A DNA stretch of 64,000 bases, taken from NCBI GenBank assembly GCA_024516035.1, contig CM044956.1:31346217-31410216 (forward strand). The letters run 5' to 3'. Below, one piece after another: positions 18,890 to 30,699 of the stretch. Origin of the DNA: Bactericera cockerelli (taxonomy: Eukaryota; Arthropoda; Insecta; Hemiptera; Triozidae). Positions within the stretch are counted from its first letter, which is position 1; each line of letters starts with the position of its first letter. Both the position numbers and the translations under genes were made by a program. Under the pieces are notes generated by a model. The model was not told the origin of the DNA. It saw only the letters and a program-made list of their open reading frames with translations, and did not search any database.

Positions 18890-19215
18890 ATTCCAGTAGT
18901 AAGCGCAAGACATATTATTATGTGGTAAAAATCCCAATTGGGAGGATAACTTGTCATGTCCCAGCTGGGATTCGAACCCACGACCTCTGGAGTCTTTGGA
19001 TTCACAGAGTGCCGCCTTTACCACTGAGCTACCGGGACAGACAGTAGGTGTTGCCTGGGGCACGAAGCATTTTACCATTATGGCCAGTGGTATTATAAAC
19101 AAAACGAAACCAGAGGTCACGAGTTCGAAACCCATCCGGGACATGACCTCTTCTTGCCTTATTTTGACCACATTATAATACGTCTAAGGCTAAGTGCTGG
19201 AATAATAGGACTCAT
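18890..19215. mobile_element. Two SINEs of one family, head to head
   Basis: On the minus strand (about 19045 back to 18890) a tRNA-like head reads TGTCCCGGTAGCTCAGTGGT, later GTGGGTTCGAATCCCAG and GGGACA; the acceptor arms pair 7 of 7 with one wobble. The tail is ACCACATAATAATA...CTGGAATAATGGGA. On the plus strand (about 19105-19210) a head fragment with GAGTTCGAAACCC leads into the same tail, TTTGACCACATTATAATACG...CTGGAATAATAGGA. The minus-strand head has diverged past the D stem, so I do not call it a tRNA gene. Confidence 0.6.
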
Positions 19216-20728
19216 TAGCTTATCCTAGCCGCGGAGCTGCTAGGATAAGCTAAGAAAAACATTAATTGTGGAAGGTTGAAAATGTAGAAAGATTCAGTTC
19301 AAGGAATTCTCGTTCCAGAAATCTATTGGGAGGGATTTGATATAAAAAAAAATTGGATTTCAGATCCGGGCTGGATAGCATTGGCTTTGTAATCGTACTA
19401 TGTGAGTTTTTGTTCCTGTTTAAAATAGGTGAATTCTGAAAAAAGTCGACAAAATTTCGTTATGTCTACATCTTTACGTTTTGGTTCGGCATCTTTTCTT
19501 ACCCCTGAAAAACATAAAACACCTGATGCAAGTTTTTTACTTAATGAAACTGACCATTTGTTCAAACAAATTTTGAGATAGAAACTGGCAAGTTTGATAA
19601 AACTCCGAGGATGCTACTAAAACTTGTATTTTTGATTTACTATCACGAATACTTCTAGGAAAACAACCAGGTAAGTTTCAAAAAAGTTGTTTGAAACTCT
19701 TAAAACTGTACACTGTCTAGGGTCGGCTTGTACTTCGAGATTAATTAGTCATGATTGTTCATTTTTCAAAAACTAGATTTGATAGGTTTTCAAGTTAATT
19801 TTTCTGCTTTGGGTCAAATTCTTTCTTTTTATGTCTTGGGATTTTCTGACTATGATTTATTATATCCTTGTTTTCGAATGTACAACCTCATGTACCAGCT
19901 CGATGGTGCCTCCACACTCTGAAGGTTGGGGATCTACCAGGTACCTGCACCAAACCCAAGTCGAGAAAAAAGAGAGGAGAGAGGGGGAGAGAAAGGCAAG
20001 AGAGACGAGAAAAAAAAGTCTTACGTCGTTTTTTTTTAGGTCATTCTGTATAACAAACAAATCACAATTCAGCCTGATATTGACTTTTTTTTAAATAAAA
20101 AATGTATGCAGTACTTGGCTGAAAATGTGCTCAGTCTATTAAACAGATTTTTATTAAACAGATTTAATCAAGTTTTATTTATAAAATATAGTATATACAA
20201 TTTACAAGAATAAAAATTGAAATTATTAAACAAAACTTGATCAAGGGCGGTGTTAATGCCTACGGCATTCTCTTCGTTGACATAAAAGTTGCCAACAGTC
20301 TAAATATTTGTTGGCAACTTTTATAAGCTCTTGGTCATATTTCTAAAATAGGAGGTAGTTATTTTGTTTTCTTAGTGCTCAATCATTCACAAGTATAGGC
20401 ATGTGAATGAAAAAAATCGAGTTTAATCGATCGATCAGTCATGCTAATCATTTGTTTAAAAGAATTTTTTAAAACAAATTACAGACTTCATTTGAACCAG
20501 TCGTAGTCGTTATTAAACATAACGTAGGGCCTAATTGATCAAAGTATGTATCTTAAAATAATAATTAAACACTATTGTTATCCCAAAAAAGTCAAGATCA
20601 AGCCGAATTACATGATTTATTTGTGTTTTGTTCAACTTCAATGTTCTATGCCTCCGAAGAAACCAACTTTATATTACCCTATATACTGAGGTACGAGTAT
20701 CAACAGAAACATAAGTAGTTATGTTCAT
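19216..20728. other. Intron; purine tract and tail fragment only
   Basis: A GA-rich tract lies at about 19967-20030. A diverged copy of the GGGCGG-type tail lies at 20243-20283, followed by a short inverted repeat (AAAAGTTGCCAACA / TGTTGGCAACTTTT, about 20284-20322). Otherwise nothing is seen. Confidence 0.45.
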
Positions 20729-21706
20729 ATTGAAACCATAGATTTAGAAAATAGATATCGCACAGTTGACACAAAAGTGAAGTTTGAGAGAGAGATTGAG
20801 AGCACTCTGGTGAGCATTTTGGGCGCTATAAGGGCAAAACAATGGAAATTTTACATTGGTTCTTCTGGAAAAACCCGACCCTTTCGTAGTTTCCGAATTT
20901 ATTAATTTTCTTTTCTCTCTATAATTTTACGCGAGTTTATTTTTTTAAATCTGAATTTTCTAATCTTCAATATGGTAAACTTTTGCTGTGCGTATGGCTG
21001 TACCAACCGATATAATAAGAATTCTGAAATACACTTCCACAAGTAAATAGTCTTAACATTCTAGTATTTTTGTTTATTCCCAAGGAAACACAATAAATTG
21101 AAGTAAATTTACCTTTTCAATGTATTTTAATAATAGTTTGGGGTATCAAATAGTCATAAAACGATTTATAAGCATAATAATAACCAGAAGGTATCTTGTT
21201 AGAGGATTTTAAGCACCCTCTGGAGTGGTATGAACGTCTTTTTCCATTGTAAAGGTCTTAAGTAATATAATAATAGAGTAAATCCTTCGTAAAAATATCG
21301 TGTGGACTGATAACGATAGCTGATAGTGATAAAAATAAAACGTAAAAATCAGTTTCAATTGCTATTATTTAAATTTTCCCGCGAAAAAATATCGAAAAAG
21401 AGAGTCTTAAACATTTGGCAATATTTCGACAATGAAAATATTAAACGACAAAAAAATACTGAGAAATGCGTAGAAAAGACCACATAACCGAATTCGTTTC
21501 GAAATTTTTTCATAAAATTGTATGGTTCGATCAGTAATCGAAGAAGAAAATCGCTAAAATTACATTGGAATCATAGGGAATTGTGTTTTTTTGCCCTTAC
21601 AGGTTCACGGCAACGCTGTAAACACAACTGAAGCCCGGCTTCAGATGGATTTACACAGGGAACATAGGGAGTTGTTTATCTATTTTTTTAAATCTATGAT
21701 TGAAAC
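20729..21706 (+). mobile_element. P-type DNA transposon, non-autonomous, with a THAP-like exon
   Basis: A 962-bp element (20737-21698) has ends CATAGATTTA / TAAATCTATG, with imperfect repeats continuing inward, and an 8-bp duplication ATTGAAAC (20729-20736 and 21699-21706). The interior contains a short frame that looks like the start of a THAP zinc finger (20972-21046). P-superfamily elements make 8-bp duplications and encode THAP-headed transposases, so both signs point the same way. The rest of the transposase is missing. Confidence 0.75.
20972..21046 (+). pseudogene. THAP-like N-terminus of a P-type transposase
   Basis: The frame MVNFCCAYGCTNRYNKNSEI-HFHK-stop has the opening signature of a THAP domain (Cys-X4-Cys near the N-terminus, Asn-Arg, then a Phe-His-Lys that would normally precede Phe-Pro). 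The AAGTAAAT at the end could be a splice donor, which would fit the multi-exon structure of P transposases. No downstream exon with the remaining Cys/His ligands is visible, so this is a remnant. Confidence 0.6.
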
Positions 21707-22661
21707 CAGCAGGGGTACTTTCCTACCAGACAACTAAAAAGTCGAACAAAATTATGTTGCACCCACAAATAGACATCCCCTCTATTTGTGAGATGTAATG
21801 GCGAGTCCCTGCGCTCTCGAAACTACGGGCGACCTGTAGTAATTATTGTTTGCAAACAGTGCCAATTTTCACCCCCTCTGCCGCCCATAATAAATTTAAT
21901 GATCGTTAGAAAATATGATTTAAAATGCATGAATGTTGTTGAAATTTCACGTTTCTCTCATAAATTTGAATTCTCGTTGAAAAATTTCTCCCAAGTGCAT
22001 AAATGTTGTTTTCCTTGTTCTCTGAACACACAATGGCCCTCCCCTCCCACGCAGTTAATCTTGACCTTTCCTTCCTACCTATTTACCTATTGTTCTCGTA
22101 TACTTCATGAGGGCCATTATGTTCCTCTTCGAAATGGCAAAATGTCTCGGTGTAATATGATATTATGCTGTGGAAAAAATCACCATTAACAAGCTAAGTT
22201 TTTGAAATTGTTGTCCAGACAGTTCAGGAGGTGGTGTATTTTTTTATTTTTTTACCCGGGGTTCAGGCCTTTATTCTGATTTACAAGAAGTAATCATAAT
22301 ATTATTTTAATGGAAAGAGATAAAATCATGAAATTCTCTACAGATAAGTACTGGCAATGTCATACATAAATTTTATCAAAATTCTGCAGGATAAAAATCA
22401 TTCGGTGCGAATTAAATTTTAAAAAAGGTTTAACTAGTTTAGGTCAAGGTAACTAGTCGAAGTTGTGCCTACATTATTATGTACATTTATTTAAAATCTT
22501 TTACATTAATTGGACTCTTTCTGTGACATCAGCTGTTATCAACCCGGAGGTTCTCTAGCTGATGGGGTTTGTCCTCTATGATCCTAGAGCTACTGCACAT
22601 GCACAAGAGTATTTATTTTCCTAGTATGAAATATTGATGAGACTTTATATCTGTTTTGCAG
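21707..22661. other. Intron, no feature seen
   Basis: AT-rich intron ending in CTGTTTTGCAG, the acceptor of the next exon. Confidence 0.5.
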
Positions 22662-22727
22662 TGGAAAGAAGCAAACGTCAGCAGGAGGACAGAGAGGCGA
22701 TGGACATCACAGGAGAGACAGAACTAG
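22662..22727 (+). CDS. RhoGEF2: RhoGEF2 exon, charged linker after the C1 domain
   Basis: A 66-bp exon follows CTGTTTTGCAG and ends at GTAAGT. With the A left by the C1 exon it reads MERSKRQQEDREAMDITGET and then EL plus one base (phase 1 to 1). The acidic/basic linker has no domain of its own. In the family a linker of this kind lies between the C1 and the DH domain. The next exon must accept phase 1; none was found downstream to the end of the window, so the DH-PH exons probably lie beyond 64000. Confidence 0.8.
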   Translation, partial: WKEANVSRRTERRWTSQERQN

Positions 22728-22809
22728 GTAAGTACCTGTAACTGTAGAATTACCTCCAGGAGGTAAGAAAGTATCGTTTTTATTGTGTGATTTCGAAAAT
22801 TATTAAATG

Positions 22810-23020
22810 ATCTAGACCAGGGCTGCCCAACCAGTCGATCGCGGAGTGATTTTGGGTCGATCACGTCTAGAGAGGTGAGATGACGTTCTAAAAGTCTAGA
22901 TCTCTAAAGAGTCTAAAGTACAAAATGATTGTGAACGAGGTTTTCTGGCATCGATCGCGTTGATTATCTGAGACTTTAGTAGATCTTCTTCTGTAGAGGT
23001 TGGGCACCCCTGATCTAGAC
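22810..23020. mobile_element. hAT-type MITE, 195 bp
   Basis: The element 22818-23012 has ends CAGGGCTGCCCAACC / GGTTGGGCACCCCTG and a perfect 8-bp duplication ATCTAGAC (22810-22817, 23013-23020). It is rich in GATCG motifs and has no coding potential. Confidence 0.9.
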
Positions 23021-23239
23021 AATGATTTGTCCACAGTGGCTGATTATTTTCAATGAGGACCGTTTCTGTTTAAATGATATTTTTTTTCTCAACTACGTAT
23101 AATGATAAATTTTATTTCGTTCTGTCTTGGATTAAAGCATGAAATTATTGAGGAAATGATTTTGTCTTCCTCTCCCTCCCCAAGACCGTCGTAGATGTTT
23201 TTTATGCACCTCCAACTAATTTATTCACGAGCTATCAAT

Positions 23240-23525
23240 ATTAGTGTATACAGTTGTTGTAGCCAGCTTGGCTACAGCTGGAGGGGTAAGTGATGGTCTC
23301 CAGCCAACTTTATTTCAAAGTTGGCTCGTCCTAAACCACATATTTCTATGTGCGATCAACCATCATGAGGACTCGGACTTTTCTTTATAAGCCATTCAAC
23401 CCTTAGGAAACTGCAAGCTAGCCTGGATTGTAAGGGTTGGCTAATCTGTTCTCTGTTTATAGTCCTCTAGCGAGACACTGGTCCCTGTTTAACGTCCCCC
23501 AGCCAGACTAGTGTATACAGATATT
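23240..23525. repeat. Dispersed repeat with inverted GTAGCCAGCT / TTGGCT motifs
   Basis: The segment holds short inverted pairs (TAGCCAGCTTGGCTA; AGCCAACTTTATTTCAAAGTTGGCT) and ends with GGTCCCTGTTTAACGTCCCC and CAGCCAGACTAG. That last part matches 24533-24570 and the monomers of the 49790 minisatellite. Confidence 0.45.
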
Positions 23526-23591
23526 AGAGAAAACTATCTTGGGCGTTTCATTTCTGAGCCAAAAGTTGATATGAGAGGAAAAACGCTGTGC

Positions 23592-23745
23592 ACTGGTAGT
23601 CAAGTGGTTAACGCGCTAGTCTGGTAATTCAGGTAGCGTAGGGATCCATTGGTTCGAATCCCACCCTGTGCATTAACTTTTCCTCATTAATTTGAGCTTG
23701 TGACCACATAATAATAAGACTCTGAGTGTTAGGTGGTAGAAAATG
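23592..23745 (+). mobile_element. tRNA-headed SINE
   Basis: A tRNA-like head (about 23592-23674) has an A-box-like AGTCAAGTGGTTAAC, a B box TGGTTCGAATCCCA and near-complementary ends GCACTGG / CCTGTGC. The body reads AACTTTTCCTCATTAATTTG, TGTGACCACATAATAATAAG and GTTAGGTGGTAG. A minus-strand copy lies at about 55930-56075 with the same order of motifs. The anticodon arm does not fold, so it is not a tRNA gene. Confidence 0.6.
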
Positions 23746-24404
23746 CATTGAACTTTAACCTCGCTTGGTGGTTACCTTCCACTAAAGAGTGTTATTATCA
23801 TTACGAGAACTGGTGCTTTGAACAAATAAATGCTGGTTCACGAGACGTTACAAAGCATCAAATATATTCCGTCCCTCAAGACTTTTCTAATATAAAAAAA
23901 ACTTGGTCGGAAAAATGAACTTGAACGTTGATAACTGAGTTTTACACGCAAAGAAACATTTCTTGGATATAAATAAAAAACAATTACCTTGATATGAACG
24001 CAGTGCAGAGAGATTGAAGGTCAAAGGTGAGGGAAATTCAATGTATATGCTCTCTCGGGGTATATTTATCTTGTTGATACAGAGTTCTGTAGGCCGAGTT
24101 ACTATGGAGAAGTGATTCTATACCTATGGGGATAATATTTTAAGAACGCCTACATTCTCACACGCTGATAATTCAAACACATGGAAGAGAGGCTTGAGAT
24201 GGATTACCTGTATCTTGTATCCCATCAGCCCACCTTGCGTTGTTCACAAAAAAGGACCCTAGTAGACTCAGGATATACTTTTCCCAAGAACCTCGCTTCT
24301 CCTTAGACCACTTAGGGTGTTCGATTGTAGCAAATGTAGCATAGATGTGGAATTTTTTAAGTGCGTTATCAGTAATCTGGTAAATTTGCTTTCAATTTAG
24401 TAAT

Positions 24405-24572
24405 CATCATCATCATACGGTGGCGTCATAGTGAACAATGGTAGCCAGACAGTGGAGGAATGACTCAGCACTTCTACCACTGTCCTTACAAGGAGGCTAA
24501 TAATTGACAAGGGCCCCCAGAACCAAGTCAATGCTGGTCTACTCCCTGTTTATAGTCCCCCAGACAGACTAA
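24405..24572 (+). repeat. Dispersed repeat ending in the 38-bp minisatellite monomer
   Basis: The 3' part CTGGTCTACTCCCTGTTTAT followed by AGTCCCCCAGACAGACT is a single unit of the 49790-50150 array. The 5' part (CATCATCATACGGTGGCGTC) is not repeated elsewhere in the window. Confidence 0.45.
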
Positions 24573-25024
24573 TTTAGTAATGAATGACTAAAAATGAAAT
24601 TACTGGGCAGACATAACCTTGAAGTACATAGTCAATCATTCATCTACAAACAAGAAAACTATAACTTATGTGATCGACTGATGTCTTTACTATGCCTCCT
24701 GTTGAAATTGAGAGACCAGTGTCGATTAGTCACACACGCTACCTGGCTGCACTCCCTCCTTATCACTTGTAAATGTCTCTGTGATAAGGGACCCCTGTCA
24801 TTAGGGCATCCGAGACTTCAACTGTCATGTTGCTGTCATTACACATTCTATACTAGAGTATTCTAATGATTGGATAAAAAAGTGAAACAACTGCAGAATT
24901 GAATCTCAATTCAAAATTTTGGGGATTCGAAAAACAAAAAAAGGAGCAAATAAAAAGAACTAATTCTTTCCCGTGTTTCACATTATGAAACACAGGTATG
25001 GTCAGTTTCAGTCCTCTCATATAT

Positions 25025-25556
25025 ATTTCCTCCTCCCCCATTTTATTTCCTCCTCTTCCCCCTCCCAGTATCTATTCCTCCTCTCCCCTCCCAGTATCTA
25101 TTTCCTCCTCTCCCCTCCCAGTATCTATTCCCTCCTCTCTCCCTCCCAGTATCTATTCCCTCCTCTCTCCCTCCCAGTATCTATTTCCTCCTCTCCCCCT
25201 CCCAGTATCTATTCCCTCCTCTCTCCCTCCCAGTATCTATTCCTCTCTCTCTCTCTTCCTCCCTCAGTATCTATTCTCCTCTCCCTCCCAGTATCTATTC
25301 CTCCTCTCCCCTCCAGTATCTATTCCCTCCTCTCTCCCTCCCAGTATCTATTCCTCCTCTCCCTCTCCCAGTATCTATTTCCTCCTCTCCCCCTCCCAGT
25401 ATCTATTTCCTCCTCTCCCCCTCCCAGTATCTATTCCCTCCTCTCCCCCTCCCAGTATCTATTCCCTCCTCTCTCCCTCCCTGTATCTATTCCCTCCTCT
25501 CCCCCTCCCAGTATCTATTCCCTCTTCTCTCTCCCCCAATATCTTTTCCCTCCACT
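25025..25556 (+). repeat. Pyrimidine-rich minisatellite, about 26-28 bp unit
   Basis: About 20 units of the type CTCCCTCCCAGTATCTATTC run through the tract. The coding strand is almost all pyrimidine and several frames stay open, giving long but meaningless Ser/Pro/Tyr-rich frames. It is not a gene. Confidence 0.9.
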
Positions 25557-25807
25557 TTCGAAGTATACGTCGTTTTTATTTTCACTTCTTTTTAACCCTC
25601 TCTTTATATTGTTTTATGAATAGAGTTGAAAAATTGCAGTCATATTCAACATATTATATTTCCTAAAGTTTCTAATGTAGAAATCGGAATTATAGTGTTG
25701 TTTTTTTGTAAAAAAAAAAAAACTTATATTTTTTTGCTGCGATTTCAATTTTTTTTTCTTCATATTTCTGGACGTTTCATAACCTCCTGAGCAACTCTTT
25801 CCGACTG

Positions 25808-26079
25808 TTGACGACCAGGGTCGTATTCAGGATTTTCGTCAGGGGGGGGGGGCAAATAGGATAATAATAATTATGTTGTATTGTAGTTGGATTTTACTGT
25901 TTATTGTGTTTAGGAATCAACATGTACGTATGTAGATATGTAATGTAGCTGGGAAAAAATCTAAGGCAGCTGGGGGCCGGGACGAGAGCCTGCGTTCAAG
26001 TGAGAATTTCGAGGAAGGGGCAAAATCGAGGGGGGGCCGGGCTCCTTTGGCCCCCCTTAAATACGGCCCTGTTGACGAC
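25808..26079. mobile_element. hAT-type MITE, 256 bp
   Basis: The element 25816-26071 has ends CAGGGTCGTATTCAGG / CTTAAATACGGCCCTG and a perfect 8-bp duplication TTGACGAC (25808-25815, 26072-26079). A G-run and GGCCCCCC motifs lie near the ends. It has no coding capacity. Confidence 0.9.
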
Positions 26080-27365
26080 ATTCCTTGTAACGCGCAAATC
26101 TCTGAACGGATTTCGACGACATTTTGTACACATATAGGAGACGTTCTGTAGATGGTCCCATTTAAATTCATCAACTTTGCACTAGCTGTTTTTGGAGATA
26201 GAGACCATGCGTCTGACCTCTAACTTTTTACTTTTACGCTCATATCTCGTGAACCACCCGATTTTGATATATAATTTTTTTTTTTTTATCCATATGGGTA
26301 TTAAGTGTTATAGTGCATTCGCATTTTAAATAAAATATGATTTAGCTCTGTTTTTTAGGGCTATGTTAATATACCACGTTTCTGGAAAGAAATCAGGGGC
26401 GGTCGGTCCCAGGGGGGTCAATTTCAAAATCTTAAAAGGGACCACTCAAACACTCGGAATGTTTATCGCTCAACACTTGAAAATGGTGGCCAGTTAAATT
26501 AGACATAAACTTTCAAAATGGCGGTCTCGGAGTAAGAAATTTTAAATATTTTTAAGTACCTTAGCACAAGTTTACATACCAAATTTCAACTTTCCAGCTT
26601 TAAATCGTTCAAATTTTAATCTGCTCTTTCTAGATTTTCTTACTTTTTCTTGGTGACTTTATGAACACACTGTATCATATAATTTAGAAATGAGATAGAC
26701 ACTTAATTCATAAATAATGAATAAATTGTATGAGGAAAAAAATGTTGCGTCAGAAGCAGGACAAGTAGTCGAGGGTTAATAGAGCACACAGCTGCAAGCT
26801 GCACTAAGTGGAAACTTTTTCAATTTGGTTTCCTCTGTTACCCATCCCTCAGGGTTGGCACAACCTCAATCTAATAAGAAAACTCGCAATCCTAGCCAAC
26901 ACTGAGATGTGAACCAGTAGGTAGAAAGTTTAATAAAAAATTAGTAGAAAAAACTCTTCCCTGCTATTTCTCTCTCGAATTCTTTCTCTTTACTTTATTT
27001 CTCTTTGCATTGCGATCCCTTTCCATCAATCTCTCCCTCACACCATCTCTCCTTTCATTCTTCCATCTGTTGTCTCTCTCCCTCTCTTTACTCTTGCAAC
27101 TTGAGCAAGGAAAAAGTTACTCGGGAAAATTAAAAATGATACCTACTCGTGATTCTTTTTCCTCAATTTGTCCAGAATGAGAGTGGAGGTCTATGTATAA
27201 AATAACAGTTTGTGACCACCAAATAATAAGAAGACCAAAACCAAAAAAAGATGAAAAACAAAATCAAAAAAACATCTCCATTAAATATTTGAGTCTAGAG
27301 AATTTCAGTGACGAATACCTTACTGGGTTTAACGTCATTATCAGCTAGCTGGTCAATGTCACTCG
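26080..27365. other. Intron, no gene seen
   Basis: AT-rich sequence with a possible SINE-like stretch near 26757-26910 that I could not define. A short run near 27190-27235 resembles the body of the 23592 SINE. Confidence 0.4.
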
Positions 27366-27369
27366 GCAT

Positions 27370-27460
27370 CAATCTGCACGCAGCCCGAGTAGGTTCAAAC
27401 CACAGGCAGAACCCGTGGTCAAGTTAACCACTGCACTGATGGGTTCAAAACCAATATGGT
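27370..27460 (-). repeat. tRNA-like SINE head
   Basis: On the minus strand, CAGTGCAGTGGTTAACTTG (A-box region) is followed about 30 bases later by GTGGTTTGAACCTACTCGGG (B-box-like). No intact tRNA fold is possible. Confidence 0.4.
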
Positions 27461-27947
27461 AACCAAACCATGTCTTTTTCATGCTGGATCTTACTTAACA
27501 TTTGTATTTGTGGTGTTTTGGTGTAATTTACTTGGCATATCAGATATACTTTCCTGTTCAGAAATACAGCTGAGCAGTTGCGTGATGTGATTTTCATTAT
27601 TTAGGACTTTTAGGAGTCACAATAGCTCAACTGTGGCGATGAACAATCGCAGCTTGTAATTTGACTATTAACTGTATGCATTTATGCTAGCAAACTTTTT
27701 TAAATTGAACTCTATGGATATTAGCTATTATAGCTCATACCATAATATGTATACTTAATTGAATGGTCAACTTGTTTATCTCAGCATGTTACTACAGGGT
27801 GCGACCTAGTCCAAACTCGTAGTCTTTAGGTTATGCGGGCTTAATTTTTAGATGTTCACTTCTCTGTACGAAAACACGTATTAGGGTTCCCAAAGTCGAA
27901 ATCCAAAGTTTCAGCTCTTTGTGTATGTGTGTGTGAGATCGAGTAAG

Positions 27948-28099
27948 TGAATGAGTGAGTAAGTAAGTGAGTGAGTGAGTGAGTGAGTGAGTGAGTGAGT
28001 GAGTGAGTGAGTGAGTGAGTGAGTGAGTGAGTGAGTGAGTGAGTGAGTGAGTGAGTGAGTGAGTGAGATGAGTGAGAGAGTGAGAGAGTGAGAGAGTGA

Positions 28100-28139
<40 letters not shown>

Positions 28140-28140
28140 G
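27948..28140 (+). repeat. (GTGA)n and (GA)n microsatellite
   Basis: About 30 GTGA units run to 28068, then GAGAGT and pure GA repeats to 28140. The minus-strand frame across it (Ser/Leu/Thr/His) is meaningless. Confidence 0.95.
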
Positions 28141-30190
28141 TGCTTCTTTCTGTCAATGAATCTAATAAAGGAAGACCATTCTTAGTTGGTCAATAGAACC
28201 CTGTCTATTTACTCGAACGTTTTTACCTCGTATATATTCATATAAAGATTATAATGAAGTATGTTAGATAGCTATTCATTTACAACTGGTACGCTATATC
28301 GAAAATCTCGTTTCTTGGTATGCTAAAGGTTCTGTGTGCTCAGCTTGCTCAGTGACCAGTGACTTAGCTTTGAGCTTTTCAATACTGGGTGGCCACGGAG
28401 AAATAGTTGTTATTAAACACAAGTGCTATCTAGTTTCCACTATTTATAGTAGTTATGTATCAAGTATGGTTTGTCAACCAGAACATTAAATTCTAACTAT
28501 TGCATAGTTAGAAAGATGCATGGTAGGTAAATACGAGTATTGGGTAGATACATAATGAATATATTTATGTACACAAATTTATATTCTATTAGTTTAGCAA
28601 ATACATATATAGATTTAACTAGCTCTTAAAGGTTAAATAATTATATTATTATATCCTTACTTTAATCTCCTCATTCATGTCATTTGGTGATGACACGAAA
28701 GTGTTCCTCATGGACCTTGCGGTATCTCACAGAATCCTCCTGAGGCACTCTGTACAGTACACACAAGTTGCATAAGTCTAGTGTTCACCAATTTAATGAT
28801 TTTACCTGAAGCTCACCACTCTCTCTGAGCTTTCATATTAAGAACTCAATTCTTCCATTAAGTTGTTGTTCTGGCGACAAGTTGATCGATTACAGGGTAA
28901 GATCAAGAGGCGTACTTGTCATTGTCAATGAACAAGAGAGATTATGAAACTGTATATCTGTGTAATTTTATATGGCGTCTGTCTTCCTTCAAGTACTGTA
29001 TTACGTATGGGTTTGCTATCATCCTATATTCAGTTAAAAACTTAACAAGGGATGCAAAGGATGACTAAACACTTGTGATCAAGATCTCTCTTCATTCATG
29101 GATTTAATTATTCTCATTTACTTTCCTCTCCTGTTATCCTGCAAGATGGAAACTACGGATATTTTTATTTGTATTTTATTTTAAACTCGTTCTTATAAAA
29201 GAGTAAATGTAATTAGCACTATGTTTTCTATCCGAAAATATAATATCGGAAATTTATTCGCTCCTGTGTAATTGATAGGAATTATTAAATAATATTAAAT
29301 ATGTACTACAGTTTCCAAGTCCACAATGACGAATTGAGTTTCACTTGCGAGTTAGGTATTATTATTGGCAATAATTCTCCGAGCTATAATCCTACTAGTT
29401 GTCGCAATGGCACACTCAGGCTCTTATCAGTCCTTTATCAGTACACGAGTAGATCCTAACCATTTATTTCATATTGTTTGTTGTTGTTGTATAACCAACT
29501 AGATTGGGCTTTTGTTTACCATTGTAATTCGATTAATCAACACATATTTGCATTTTTAATAAATGTAGGCATTTCATTTAATAAATGTACAGAATTTCAC
29601 TTTTGAATTATGAATTTGGTTAAATGTTGGAGAAAAAAAAACAAATTCCCTCTTCCATCATTTTGAATGATTCGGAGCACGCTATTGCATGTGCAGGGTA
29701 TACAACAATTACAACATACCTGCACTTTGTGCTTTGCATATGAATATGTATAAATTGTTTACATACATGATAAATTGAGATGTACCTTGATTTGTAGGCC
29801 ATTTTATCATCTTTAAAGCTAAAACCTTAAATACAACTAAGTATGCCCTAAAGTAATGCGAAAGCGGTTCCAAGGCACAACTACCTTTTAAAAAAAAACT
29901 AAGTATGGACTGTGGTGTCCGGGGTTAGAACCAAGGACCACGAACTGTTCACGTTGCGGTATAAAGATAATAATAGGAAAGCCGAACCAGCATAACTTGA
30001 CAAAAGACAAAATATCAAAGGAAACTTAACGCACTAAACTTCCGAACCCGGTTCTAGAGCTAAAAGTCTAAATATAGTCCCTTAAAAACAATGCATATTC
30101 AAGAAGATATTTACACGTGCTTGCATGCTATAAAAAAAGGCAGGGTTTTTAAAATGGTTTTTTTTTTTTTTACTAAAGAAAGTTAAAATG
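28141..30190. other. Intron; possible decayed LINE near 28690
   Basis: Mostly featureless AT-rich intron. At about 28684-28755 one frame reads SFGDDTKVFLMDLA, resembling the YADD region of a LINE reverse transcriptase. A further LINE-like patch lies near 28980. Too decayed to call firmly. Confidence 0.35.
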
Positions 30191-30194
30191 ACAC

Positions 30195-30245
30195 TTTTGA
30201 TCCCCTCCTTTTCCTTTCTTCTCTCCTCTCTCCCTCTCTCCTCTC

Positions 30246-30298
<53 letters not shown>

Positions 30299-30415
30299 CC
30301 TCTCTTACTCCTCTCTTCTCTTCTCTCGCTTTCCTTTCTCTTCTCTCTTCCTCCCTCTCTCCTCCCTCCCTCCCTCCCCTCTCTCTTTATCTCCCTGTCC
30401 TCCTGCTTAGCTTTT
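30195..30415 (+). repeat. Homopyrimidine (CT-rich) tract
   Basis: An almost uninterrupted CT tract of about 200 bp, with partial mirror symmetry, could adopt triplex (H-DNA) form. Both strands show long low-complexity frames that are not genes. Confidence 0.85.
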
Positions 30416-30699
30416 CCCAGTAAAGAAAAGGTAATTGTGTGTATGATAATAAATTTTGTATACAAAGAGAGAGCGAGAGCCAAGTCGGAACTTTCTCACC
30501 CTCGCCTGTGCATGCGCCGTGCTGCCCACCCTTACTCTCCTCTCCCAGCCTTACTCTCCTCTCCCATGCTTACTCTCCCACCCTTACTCTTCTCTCCCAT
30601 ACTTACGACTCTTACACCGAGAAGCCACCAGGTTTCTTATTCGCCCGTTAGTCTCGCGTACTACCGCCTATTGAAGTGCCGGCACGTTCGTAGACCGCG

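Noticed and set aside
18227..18899. Frames overlapping the C1 exon
   Set aside because: Other-frame and intron read-through shadows of the 18402-18648 exon, whose splice sites and zinc ligands fix the true frame.
24973..25666. Two long overlapping Ser/Pro/Tyr-rich open frames
   Set aside because: They are different frames of the same pyrimidine minisatellite, with no start context, splice signals or domain.
27911..28156. Minus-strand frame rich in Leu-Thr-His-Ser
   Set aside because: It is the translation of the (GTGA)n microsatellite.
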